Origin: Celoporthe dispersa
Lineage: Eukaryota > Ascomycota > Sordariomycetes > Diaporthales > Cryphonectriaceae
Length of the DNA: 64,000 nucleotides
Assembly: GCA_016584495.1 (NCBI GenBank)
Contig: WAID01000012.1
Coordinates: forward strand, 1-64,000
Direction of reading: 5' to 3'
Part shown: one piece after another, positions 34,894 through 45,585 of the stretch
Position numbering within the stretch: position 1 is the first letter of the stretch
How the letters are laid out: each line of letters begins with the position of its first letter
Notes under the pieces: model-generated
Told to the model about the DNA's origin: nothing
Database searches by the model: none
The model's input: only the letters and a program-made list of their open reading frames with translations
Made by a program: the position numbers and the translations under genes

Positions 34894-36567
34894 TCAAGAC
34901 GGGATCTTGAAGCCACCCGGAACGAGATGTGTGAATACTCCTTCGGGATCTACCCTAGCCCGTAGCTCCTGCAGTTGCTGCACACTCGCGTTTCCGTAGC
35001 TAGCAATTGGAGTTTGCCAGGGGGCCGCGTAATTCAGATAGACAAAGGGATCGTACACGCCCAGGGCGCGCGCAGCCTCTTCCAGGTTGTTCAGAAGCGA
35101 GGTGGACGCGGCGTACACCCGCTTGTTGTCGGCTTCGTCCGTCCATCCGTTTGACAAGAGGCATACGACGAGCGTACCGGTACGATCGGCAAGCCCCATT
35201 GCATTTTCTGTAGCGTCACGCTGGTAGATGGCAGGTGGGAGCGGCTCGAATGAGAGCGTCCATATCATACCATTGATATCTTTGATATCGGCTAGACTGC
35301 TGTTGAAAGCGTCAAATGCGGCGCGGAGCATTTCCGTGGTCGGCCGAAACGTCGTTGTAGCAAATAAGCGTCTGCCTCAGGGTCAGTAGACGGACAGGTG
35401 ATTATGCATGGGTGGCTAACGGCCAACATCTCGGCGATAAAGATCCACAGGAGGAGTAGAAGGAGGACAGGGCATCCTGCTTACTGAGCTACTCCTGGGG
35501 GCAGATAAGCAGCCTGCTGTTTGGAGAGCGTTGTCATATTGACGACAGCAGATGTGTTCACAATCGACGGTTGGTCGAGAAAGCCCTTGTATAAAGGCGG
35601 GGCTTCATCGCCCGCCGGTTTCGTATAAACAAGATCGTTGGTGATGACTGTGAGGTTGCTGGATTGGGAGTATCCCAATCCGGTAATGAAGGAAGAATTC
35701 TCATCGTAATTTTCTGCCGCTGAAAGGTTGACGTAGGTCTGTATTTGCGCATCAATGGTTGAAAGGGGGCTGTAGACGGTACCGGCCCACACCAGGCCTT
35801 GGTCCTGCTCGAAGGTCTTGAGCACGATCCGGGTCACAACACCGAAATTATTGCTTCCGCCCCGAAGCCCGTGGAAGAGGTCCGTGTTGCTCTCCTCATT
35901 AGCCTCAACAATAGACCCGTCAGCGAGGACAACCTCAAACGCAGATGCCGTGGTGCATGTCCAGCCGTAGCGAGGTCCGAAGTAAGACAGGCCACCACCC
36001 AGAGTCAAACCTCCCACGCCGACGCCGGATACGCGACCTCCAGCCACACTAAGCCCCAAGGGGTCGAGCTTTGCGTAGACAGCATCCCACGTCGCCCCTA
36101 CGCCGACAGATACGGTCGAGTTTCTGCCTGCAGCATCGACATGAATCGAGTCAAGGCTTGTCAGGTCGACGGTGATGCCGCCCGGTTCGTTAGATGCCCC
36201 AGGGAACCACATGTGGCCCCCAGAACGGATGGCAAACTGGCATGTGCTGTTGTTGCTCTCATCTGCCGACGCATTACTATTGGTGGCGGTAAGCGACTTG
36301 ATGACGGTCGACACATCGGCGGCCGTCTGTGGCGTGACGAAACATAGCGGATGGACGGCCGCAGCCTGCAAGGAAAAAATACGACGATAGAGTCGCATTG
36401 TAGGCAGAGCTGCCTGGGAGTGCCACCTTGTCCGCACCCAACAAAGCAACCAATGCTTCGCACTGGCATAATGGATTGGTTAGTTAGCCCTGCCATGTTA
36501 CCTTAGCCAAGTCCAATAGACTCGTATTACAGCACGACACAAGGAAAATAAGAAGCGTCTTACACAT
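34894..36567 (-). CDS. Secreted FAD-linked oxidase (berberine-bridge-enzyme type), copy 1
   Basis: Exon 1 (36567-36502) encodes a hydrophobic secretory start, MCKTLLIFLVSCCNTSLLDL. A 39-nt intron (36501-36463) with exact phase follows, then CEALVALLGADKVALPGSS. The FAD domain contains FAIRSGGHMW (His of the usual covalent flavin site), VGVGGLTLGGGLSYFGPRYG and LRGGSNNFGVVTRI. After another intron (about 35494-35371) the C-terminal substrate/BBE part reads EPLPPAIYQRDATENAMGL and ends PGGFKIPS. Just after ATLSSY the frame shifts at a six-base run (36374-36379). One base fewer restores SSYFSLQAAAVHP, so an indel or sequence error is likely. These enzymes oxidise substrates with O2, releasing peroxide. 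Same-strand neighbours are an SDR and a P450. Confidence 0.85.
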
Positions 36568-37471
36568 ACACGGCGTAAACTGGTACTGTCCATCATCTTT
36601 GTGGGGTTCGCAACGTAGTGATGGCCTTGGTTGGCTCTGCTCACAGGTCGTCAAAGCTTGGGTGGTACTGGTGCGGGGTGCCAGCCTGCTGCGCCAAGGG
36701 AGGGACAGGTCATGCGGTTGTTTCGGGGTGAGCAAAAAACAGGGGACTTTATACATGTCAAGAAGAGCCATGGATGGTTGGGATACGTCGGCTGCCCAGC
36801 AACACACATGCCAGTGCACACGCAACTTTCACTCATTATGCGGTGGGATGAAGCCGGAATCACCCCAAGAGGAAATGATACCCATGAGAAGTAAGCACTA
36901 GCGAAATGTACTGACGTGCCAACGGGCTGTGAGCTGCGCCGGTGGCTGACGGAGCGACAAAGGTTTCCGAAGAGGGGGGATGAGCTTGTGTTGGTATGGG
37001 TGCCACCTTTTCTTGAGAGTTCGCCTGCATCTATATCTAAGTTACGCCAATTCTTCCAGCTGAACCAACGCCAAAATTTCGAACCCATGAGTAATAGTAT
37101 GGTAAGAATATGCAGCTTTAGAACCTCTGCGTCAGATGGGTAGCGTTCCACGATGCGACTTCTCGTGTAACCCGTCCAAGACTCAGATAGGAGAGAAATA
37201 GAGCTCAGAATCACGCAAGGTCACTTTCAGTGCCGAAATATAGATGTGAACGAGCGCTGGAACACCCATTTAACAGGGGGGGGAGTCATCTTAAGATCAA
37301 ATTGAGCATTATGTGCTGAAGGAAGCTACTCTATTAAGCTTAGGGATCAAGACAAGTCAAGCCTATCGTCATCTTTTGATCAGCTGCCCAACATGGTCTC
37401 CAAAGGCCTCAAACTGATAAAGGGAAAGCTGGGGGGGGGGGTAAACCACCAAAACATCATAAAAAAACATC
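36568..37471. other. Intergenic spacer
   Basis: The promoter region of the flavin oxidase. Overlapping open frames on both strands (36484-37214) show no family resemblance. A G-run lies at about 37431-37441. Confidence 0.5.
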
Positions 37472-39028
37472 TCAGACCGCCGAGCCTAATGGAGGCTGCT
37501 GAGTCCATACGCCCGAATGTACCGAGGCAGCAGGGCCCCGGGGTGGATATGTGTCGACCAAATTCTCTGCGCTATTATGCTGAAAGTGCCAGTGCTGAGA
37601 AATGTCTACAGAGCGGACGATTCTATCCTGCGCGGACCCGGGGAGCTCTGGCCCGTTGACTAAAGCCGTAACCTGCGACTTGAGCGGGGCAGTGTCCGAC
37701 ATCTCGTAGTAGTTGTTGTTTCGTCGTTGCGACGAAGGTGGTGGTGCTGGCGCGGTCCACGGTGCCAGGCTCGAGGCGTCGTCCGTGATCCGTTTTTTTG
37801 AGGAATTGTTGCTACTATTGCCTACCATGTCTCGAACACGGGACCGCAGCGACTTGAAGAAATTCGACCCGCCCGAATGCAGCTTCAACAGCTGGGCAAA
37901 TCCTGGCATACAGCCAACGATGATGGCCACGTTCGACTCGACCAGTCTGGACGACCCAACCAGGGCATTCAGTACTTGTGTGAACTAATATAAGGTATAG
38001 ATGTGGCGCGACGGTGAACAAAAACTTACGCGCAAATGGACACGATGGATTGCGGCCATAATGTGTCTGTTGTGTTAAGAAGCTGAATACGGTAGACAAG
38101 GGACAGTGCGCTTGCGGTAACACCCCTTTGGCCTCTTGTGTCAGTTGTGTGCAGGTGCGGGTGAAGGAGACTTTGGATCATCTTGGGACTCACATAAGAG
38201 CCGTACCGAAGACACCAATGAGCTGCAATCGTCGTCCGAGTGGCATCTGAAGCCGGGAGACGATGGGAAGAGGAAGAAGGAAAATATAGATATCGAGCAG
38301 GGTACTGCCAGCGGCCATGACGATAGCGTATGTGATCATTTTGAATGGTCCGTCCGACGTGAGGATGGATGACCACGGCTCACCCACCCGAGGTGCCGAG
38401 TAGATAGCTGCCAAGGGGATATTAGGGAAGTACAGGAGAAAGGTGAAGATGATACCGCCGATGATGGCGTATCTCATCCACGTCTTGACAGCAAAGAGCT
38501 GTCGGTACAGCAAGAAGATGGCAGTCTTGGAGGTGAAGTAGACGGGGGCGAAAAAGGTTTCTTGGACGTAGAGTCTCTTGAAGTATGATGGCGTGAACCA
38601 GCAGAGCGGTATGTCCCATTGGTGACGATACATCTTCCAATCTGCAAAAGATCGGGCAGAGGTGGTTAGATAGACAGATGGATGAAAAAGAGATGCTCCA
38701 CACCAGTCCAAGTACTCACTGGATATCAGAATACCCGCGAAGCCAATATTGAAAACGAGAGCAGCAACCGTGAAGTCTATGACGTGTCAACACGATGTCA
38801 ACCCATATGTGGGGTGGGCGTGTAGATTAGCATACAATCGGCAGAGAGCAACCTTCTTCGATTCGTATACACTCGTCCGACTGTCAGTATGACAGAAATT
38901 GTACATAAAATCACGCCGAGGGCAATGACTGCTGGGCCCAGTGATGTGGGGTTTTTGAAGTTGTACTGTCCGTCAGGCGACACCCCCGCCGGGGTGGCGC
39001 AAAGATCTCCTGTCATTGTCGAACTCAT
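37472..39028 (-). CDS. Rhodopsin-fold integral membrane protein (PTH11/SAT4-like, no CFEM)
   Basis: ATG 39028 opens MSSTMTGDLCATPAGVSP, then TM1 SLGPAVIALGVILCTISVIL. After introns come FTVAALVFNIGFAGILIS, YVQETFFAPVYFTSKTAIF, a helix with AIIGGIIFTFLLYFP, TYAIVMAAGSTLLDIYIFLL and RRLQLIGVFGTAL. In all there are seven predicted helices and about four introns. The cytosolic tail (37930-37472) is polar and proline/serine-rich with an NNSSNNSSKKR stretch. This is the fungal rhodopsin-domain family (PF20684-like), with unknown ligand. Members lie in many metabolite clusters. It is divergent from the P450 at 39609 and may share its promoter. I considered a membrane terpene cyclase, but the motifs fit the PTH11/SAT4 family better. 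Confidence 0.82.
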
Positions 39029-39608
39029 GGTGGCTTTTCTCGATCGCAAGAGGTGGGGTGCGAAGGGGACAAAAAAAAAAGGGTAGAATAGGATTGTACC
39101 TTCAGCCTAACCTTGGAGGATTGTGGAAGGAGATTCCAAGCTGTGGCATTGAAGCCTCATATTACATGGAGAGAGGAGTAAGAATTAAGGATTCTGAAGG
39201 GAGGATAACATCTGTAAGGAGCACTAAGCGCCGGCCCCCAAATCGTCATAGTGCTAGTTAGGACTAAGATGCATGTTCAATGCGCATGGGATTTGGGGGC
39301 CGAATATGCCACCAAGCTGTGCCGTCAGCAGCTCTCGGCTGACAGGGTGACAGCCCTCAGAGAGAAACTGGAATGGGCAGGTGGTACCTTTCCGTCTCGA
39401 TTATTCTCATTGGGTTACGTCTCTGCGGATACTATGTACGTGACTTTGTTCAACGACGATCACTCTGAATATTTATATCTAGCAACTAGCAGGATATGTA
39501 TAGCCAAAGATTGAACAACCTAATTCCTACTCTTCTGCCTCGGCTGCCTGGATCTTGACTCTTCTGTCTTGTTCAAGCTGCTCTGCCCGGGGGCCTCACA
39601 CTGTTACA
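39029..39608. promoter_or_regulatory. Bidirectional promoter region
   Basis: 580 bp separate the starts of the membrane protein (minus) and the P450 (plus), so both promoters must lie here. A short 87-codon frame inside shows no homology. No specific binding site was identified. Confidence 0.5.
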
Positions 39609-41546
39609 ATGTCCACCGACTCGCTGATCAACTACATTGAAAGGTTTCCGAAGCCAGGTCTTCTGACCCTGCACGATTATGTAGCTCTATTGCGTTTCTT
39701 GCTGTCCCCCCTCCTGGCGTGGGCCATCTGGGGAGGTTGGAGGTTTATCGTGGGTCCTAAGCTCCATCCCGACGAGCCTGAGGAATTCCCTTACCTAATT
39801 CCAAGTACGTTTGTTTCCACCTAATGATTAGCCCAAAATTACTGACAAGATTGTTTCTTCCTAGTTCTGGGTACGTGGCTTGCGAGACCGACTATGATCG
39901 GATGTTGTTCTATTCAAGACCTTAACAAATGCCGCCTTGTCCCATAGGTCACGGACTGGCATTCTTTCGGGACTCGAATGGGCTGTTTGCACGAGCCAGG
40001 CAAGTGAATAACGTGCCCAGGCAAAGGCCGTGGTGTCAATTCAGGAGTATTGACTTATGCAATGCAAACAGGAGGCACTTTGGTGGCCGCGATGATCCCT
40101 TGCCCTGACTATCTTTGGCCAAAAGGTTTATGTTGTCACCAATGCCAAGCAGTCTGCCGTGGTGTACAAGGACACGGAATCCCTGTCCTTTGAAGAGTTC
40201 GTTCACTCCCTGATGAGGACCAACGGAAGCACCGAGGAAACAATCAAGAAAGTGTCGTTGCCTCTCGCAAGCGACAAGCCTGGATTTCCGAACCCCGATG
40301 GTCTGTCCCTGATTGGACTCTCGGAGCGAATGCATGTGCACCAGCTCCATCCAGGCGAGAACCTGGCGGTGCTTCGGACAAGAGTCCGAGACTGGATCAA
40401 CCGCAAGCTCAATTTTGATGTTCTGGCCAAGGCGTGCACATACTCATCTTCGCAGAGCGCAAACCACATTCAGCTGCCTCTTTACAAATGGACGTCAGAC
40501 TACTTTGTTCGGCTTGGACAGTTTGTCTATTTTGGCGATATCCTAGGCCAGATCGATCCGAGCTACCCAGAGGCCTATATCACTTTTGACGAGGTCGTCT
40601 GGAAGATGTTGTACCAGTATCCTTCTTTCCTGTGCGGTGATATGACGGCCCCTCGCGACCAGATGATGGCGTCGATGACAGCTTATTTTCAGCTGCACCC
40701 AGCTCAGAGAAGGGAAAAGGCTGCGTGGATCATCAACGCCATGGAAGATGAGATGAGGGCGATCGGGGTGGACGATGAGAACATTGCCATCATGGTCTTT
40801 CATTTGTACTTCTCGTGAGTCCTTTTTTTTTCCCTCCTTCTCACTATCTGAGAAGTTTAGATTTTGTTTTCGGCATGGTGGACTTGCCAATTAGACTGAC
40901 CTACAACAGGATTAATACCAACGCTCGCCGGACATCCTTCTGGATGTTGACGCATCTCTTACGCAATCCGGCATACCTCGAGATATTCCGCGCGGAAACG
41001 GCTCCAGCTTTCCGCGGCGATGAGTTTGTAGACATAGACTATATCCAGGACCCGGCCAAATGCCCGCAGGTCAACGCTATCTGGCATGAGACGCTTCGAG
41101 TGGCCGGGTGGGCAGGGTCAGTGAGGTTGCTGACGCGAGATTTCGTCCTGGGAGGTAAACGATTGCGCAAGGGGAACCGCGTTTTGGTCCCGCATCGCTT
41201 GGGGCACTTTGACGAATCTATCTTTGGCTTCGATGTGAACTCCTGGCGACCCCAGCGTTGGCTTGAAGGCGACCGCGGCCGACGCCTTCAGAGCAGTCCG
41301 TCTTGGAGGCCCTTTGGTGCCGGCAAGACAATTTGCAGTGGCAGATACCTGGCCAAGTTCTTTGTCACCGCCTTTGTGGCTACGCTCCTACGCCGCTTTG
41401 ACATCGAGATGGTGGAAAACAGCCCTATACCGCAGGCGGATGTGGGGAGGCCGGTTGTTGGTATCGTCGGGGTGAAGGAGGGTCATGATATTCAAGTTTC
41501 TATCACCAAAAGGAAAGTTGCTCATGGTCCAGAACCCACAAATTAG
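39609..41546 (+). CDS. Cytochrome P450 (CYP7/CYP8-like group) with a 6-nt micro-exon
   Basis: Exon 1 (39609-39804) encodes a membrane anchor (LLRFLLSPLLAWAIWGGW). Exon 2 is only TTCTGG (39865-39870); exon 3 runs 39948-39999. Joined they read PYLIPILGHGLAFFRDSNG in perfect phase. Intron 3 appears to use a GC donor (GCAAGT at 40000) and ends near 40071. Exon 4 (to about 40814) starts RHFGGRDDPL and loses frame at 40102/40103. One added G gives DPLALTIFGQKVYVVTNA, so a 1-nt deletion or sequence error is likely. After a further intron come ETLRVAGW (ExxR) and FGAGKTICSGRYLAKFF with the heme Cys. The layout resembles fungal CYP7B1-like enzymes. Substrate unknown. Confidence 0.85.
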
Positions 41547-42347
41547 ACTTCTGAATATTTCTCCTAAGCTTCCCTATTTGAGGACAGAATTTGATACATT
41601 GGGAGATTCTTATGCTTATTTACACCCTTTCTTTGTTCTGATTTTAGAATGACCAACAAGTAGTAATACCTGGTGTCATTTTTTTCCTTTGCTCGCATAT
41701 TAGGAGTAACAAGAATCACAGTCAGCAAGGTGACATATCATCTATCAATATTCCTTTGGTAATAAATTAATTAGCGAGCAACACAAGTATGTGAGTGGCT
41801 GGTGACAGCAGCACCTCAAAGTTCAGATTGGGGTTAGTGCATCCCTGCCTAACTTGATAACTCAGTAAAGTAGGTCTTTTTTTTCTTCTTAACTTAAAAT
41901 ATTCTACATATTTGCACTAAGTATTGCTGTTAAAAATTTTCGTATTAAGTGTATAAGGAGTATACATTAGTAGAGACCAAAGTGTAAGAATATATGCTTT
42001 TAATAAAAAAAATCAAAAAACTAAATTAAATCTTTACAGTATTTGCTACTTATAGAACGATCACTACAGGAAGAGGATTACTCAGATTTGACAATTTGAA
42101 AGCTATATATAGTAATTTATTCAATAGTAATAGGTGTATAATTATGTGTTACGCCAAACAAATCGCAAATGCGTTATACTGGCTGCATACCTATATTGTG
42201 TTACACACTCTTAATTTATAATATGAGCTGTTCTTATATAGATATGTCTTTGCCGCTGGGCAGAATACGTCAATTTCAACACAGATCAGTAGCCATTCGA
42301 AACTTTGTGAGAAATATCAGGATGTCGTCCCTCCCCCGCGTCGGCCG
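41547..42347. other. AT-rich intergenic spacer between convergent genes
   Basis: The 3' flanks of the P450 (plus) and the methyltransferase (minus). AT-rich with T-runs (about 41878, 41679) and no gene. Confidence 0.5.
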
Positions 42348-43738
42348 TTATTCATCCAATTTTGCCACCATAATTGCCATGACACTCCCTGGTGGTTGCA
42401 CACAGTCGACAAGTTTCAGCTTTGGCTCTGCGCTCGCGAGGAGCTCCTCCCACACAGCCAGTTCCCTCTCCCCGGAGTTGCAATTCTGCACCATAACGAG
42501 ATCACGTACCCGCAGTTCGGCCTCACGGATCCGAGAAATAAGTCCCGGAGGTGGAAGAATGGTGTCCATAACAATAATGCGTGCCGCTTTCTTGCCGAAG
42601 TCGCGTAGTGCGCTAGCAAGATTCGATAGGATGTCCCGAGCGCGAGCGGCAGGCCAGTCATGCAAAATCTTGCGAAGTAGGTAGGCATCTGGTTGGCGGC
42701 CGCGTGTAAGGTCTACGCCCGTGCTGTCGTCCTGGATCTGTGGCGGCAGCTGAGGCTGGAAGAAGTCATGCGCGACAAAATTGATCCGGCGCGTGATGTC
42801 CGGAGGTAGGCTGGCGAGAGTGGTGCGTCCCGAGTTGATGGTTTCAGGCAGATCTTGTACGGTAAAAGTAAAGCCAGGATATGTCTTGGCCAGTGCAGCC
42901 GCCACAAAGCCGCTGGAGCCGCCTACGTCAACGATGTGCGCGTTCTCGCCGAAGTGGGCCACCCAGTCGAACCCGTGCACCAGATGCTCGTGGCGGAGTC
43001 CGTTACTGCGTGCTTGGCTCTCCATGTAGCGAGCGAACTCATCAGCGAGGCTCGAGCGCTGCTTGATATCCTCAAAGAATGGTAGGCGGGTATTGAAGGC
43101 GGCGTTATATGCTGTTTCATTCGTAGCTACAGTTTCTCCCCATCTCTGAGTAGCATCCACAAGCGCTACTGCAGAAGGCTGCCCGTACTCGGTAATGAAA
43201 TGCGCCCAGTCGCGTAAAGCTGAGTCTTTGGCATCGGAAAAGGGCAGGGACAGCGAACTGTGGGCTATGTGCCCCAGATTTGGCTCCTGGAACAGGCCTG
43301 ATGTTATTGCCATACGCGCGACGGAACGGAGCTGTCCAACGGGGACTGAGGCAGCAGCTGCAAGTGAGTCGTAGCTAATAGGTGTGAAGTCACTTGGTAT
43401 ATGACTGAAAATGTCGAATCGAAGTAGCCAACGCAGGCATGAAAATGTTTGGTACTATTCGGTATCGCTTAGTATATAAACCTCTACTAGAACAATCATA
43501 TTATTCTGAGACTTACGTGCACTTGGTGGTCGCTTAGGAAGTCCGAGGGGCTCTGGGCTAGTATCTGGATTTCTCGAGCGAGTTCCAATAGTTCTCGTCG
43601 GGCGGCCAGAGCTTCTGTAGGTACATTTTCCGCTGTCGATGGAGAGGACATATCATGGCCCATCGAGAATGCATCGATTTTTTCGGCTTTGTGACACAAC
43701 TGCCGTGCTAAAGCCGAAAGATGGGATATCGTCGCCAT
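42348..43738 (-). CDS. SAM-dependent O-methyltransferase (plant-type/sterigmatocystin OMT-like)
   Basis: Exon 1 (43738-43514) is the dimerisation helix region (LSALARQLCHKAEKIDAF). The intron is about 43513-43457 and exon 2 runs to 42348, giving about 445 residues. Exon 2 has CLRWLLRFDIFSHIP and the winged-helix part (VPVGQLRSVARMAIT). The SAM motif is IVDVGGSSGFVAAALAKTYP, followed by FTVQDLP, and the catalytic His block is LLRKILHDW. PGSVMAIMVAKL closes the fold. These are all hallmarks of class I O-methyltransferases of the OMT family that methylate hydroxyls on polyketides and other phenolic metabolites. It is intact and among the strongest signs that this stretch serves secondary metabolism. 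Confidence 0.92.
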
Positions 43739-43969
43739 GGTGTAGTTGTACAGGTATAGCAGCGGAAAAGGATGAAAGAACTAGGGTCAGTTGTGAAAAT
43801 CCGAACGAACTGATGCTCCTTTGCGGGGATATTTATTTACGTGGGTCACCGCAAGGAGGAGCGGAGTGATGGGAAGCAAGCATTGTAATCCGCGGGGAAG
43901 ATACGGCACTACAAAGTAGCCGATGTATCATAACTTAGCTTTTTGCCTTTTTTCTTTTTTTTCATGCTT

Positions 43970-44712
43970 TGCCTTAGCTAAAGCTACTCTGGGTGTTGGG
44001 GCGGACATTCGCACCGGAACAATCTGACATGGCTCGAAAAGTATGAAAATAAACTCTAAGCTCAGTGGAAACCAAGTTGATAGCGTAGAACCTTAGCCAG
44101 GGTCGCGACACCAGCTTTAGAAGCGCAACAGGTCTGGTAGAACCTGAGAGGAATGTAGGCGAGTGTCGAACACGTAGGGAACAGGGTGGTCTGGTGCCTG
44201 TCTGCGCTAGCTTGAGGTGCGGCGCTAGGTAGTAGACGAGCAAAGAGGGGGCCGTGAGGTTTGTAGAGATCTCGCTTAAGATGTCCCCTGGGTTCGAGGT
44301 GGATAGGTCAATCAAGTCGAAGCACCTTTATATGCCAGCGGCCACAATGACGCTATCGATAGTTGGAAAGAATTTTAGACGTGTAGTGACCTTAGTCCCA
44401 ATGGCTGACAGGTCGTCGATATGAAACGATTGATACATCAATACTGGACCAACAAAGGGCTTTACAGAAAACCCCAACTATCAGTCTTGAATACATAAGT
44501 TTAACTCTGACTGGCCAGTTTGAAGTGAACTGAGTATGATTATCTCGAGGGTCTCGACTCCCGGAAACTCTCGGGCTAGAGCCTTGAGCTTCTCTTTGTT
44601 ACGTCTTGTGATGACAAGCGTTTTGCCAAGGCTGTGGAAAGGACGAGAAAAAAGCCTACCAGAGGCGGCGCCAATAATAAATATGGTGTTCAGTCTGGCA
44701 GATGTGGTGGAC
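43970..44712 (-). pseudogene. Second short-chain dehydrogenase, decayed
   Basis: From right to left: TIFIIGAASGRLFSRPFHSL with KTLVITRRNKEKLKALA (cofactor fold), EFPGVETLEI, then stops and shifts. EISTNLTAPSLLVYYLAPHL follows and, in another frame, TLAYIPLRFYQ and CCASKAGVATLAKVLRYQLG. The last block is the SDR active-site helix with Cys where Tyr of YxxxK should be. The frame changes at least twice and stops occur. It was probably a cluster reductase, now lost. The match to SDR is by motif order only. Confidence 0.6.
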
Positions 44713-44739
44713 TGTTTTTAATTTTGACCAAGCATTTTC

Positions 44740-45480
44740 AATAGTAAGGCAATGGAAGACAAAGTCCTGTGCTGACATATCAAGGATAAGTTCAGTATTG
44801 ATCTTTCCCAATAAGCAAACGCTCCATAAACACCGCCAATGATACAGTCTCATGCACCTTTCTTGAGTGAAGACCCACGTATGCGTACAGCTTCAAAGCA
44901 GCACTGTAGGGGTCAGCGAGCCGATGGAGATGGATTGGGCATTGGTAGTAGCTGAGAATAACACCGATAGCCAAATACTGGTCAGCACAGTCCAGGTACT
45001 GTGTTGCCCAATATATTGACACAGCATATAAGAGTGACTAAAATAACACTCTCGTCTATGAGATATGTAGCTTACTATTGCTTGCAACGCTCGAACGATA
45101 TCTGGTTGGTAATAATACGAGGTTTTTTTTAACAGACCTGAAGCAGCAGTGAAATTGCACTGCAGAAGAGTCCAAACTATTTCACCTGTTACAATATTCT
45201 CAAGATAGGAAGGCTCCGAGTGTAGTGAAGAGTGTGCTGCATCTGATAGATGATAGGTCAATTAGAGTAATGTGTACACTTCACAATTCCGAGTCGCATA
45301 TCCTCAACCCACGATGGCCACCGCATGCTAAGTAAGGTGCTCATTCCATAACGTCTGCATTTTCGAGTAGAGCTGATTCCAGACTAGCGCTTCTCCGAGT
45401 AAGACAAGGCACTCGGAATTTTCATAAATTTCGCCGACAATCTCACTAATGCACGACCGGGAACGGGATCCGTTGTGAAC
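44740..45480 (-). pseudogene. Unidentified decayed gene
   Basis: A chain of minus-strand frames looks coding but is broken: SRSCISEIVGEIYENSECLV and ALVWNQLYSKMQTLWNEHL (45480-45330), NIVTGEIVWTLLQCNF (about 45190), SAALKLYAYVGLHSRKVHE (about 44880). Amino-acid composition suggests a soluble helical protein. I do not recognise the family. It lies head-to-head with the Zn2Cys6 regulator gene. Confidence 0.25.
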
Positions 45481-45585
45481 AAAGGATTTATTAGTCCTGT
45501 GTTGGTTGGGAAAGGCGTTGCAAAATCCCGAACTGTTATAGCAGCTCTTTCTTTTGCTCAATACTTCTTCTATACGGAGTACACT

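Noticed and set aside
35799..36347. 182-codon plus-strand frame opposite the flavin oxidase
   Set aside because: Overlaps the FAD-binding region on the other strand, with no recognisable product.
36651..37214. 187-codon minus-strand frame upstream of the flavin oxidase
   Set aside because: Composition and overlap with other open frames on both strands suggest chance; no signal or domain.
37472..39028. Membrane-bound terpene cyclase as hidden backbone enzyme
   Set aside because: Helix sequence and loop motifs match the fungal rhodopsin/PTH11-SAT4 family; the gene is larger than Pyr4-type cyclases and lacks their acidic residues as far as I can judge.
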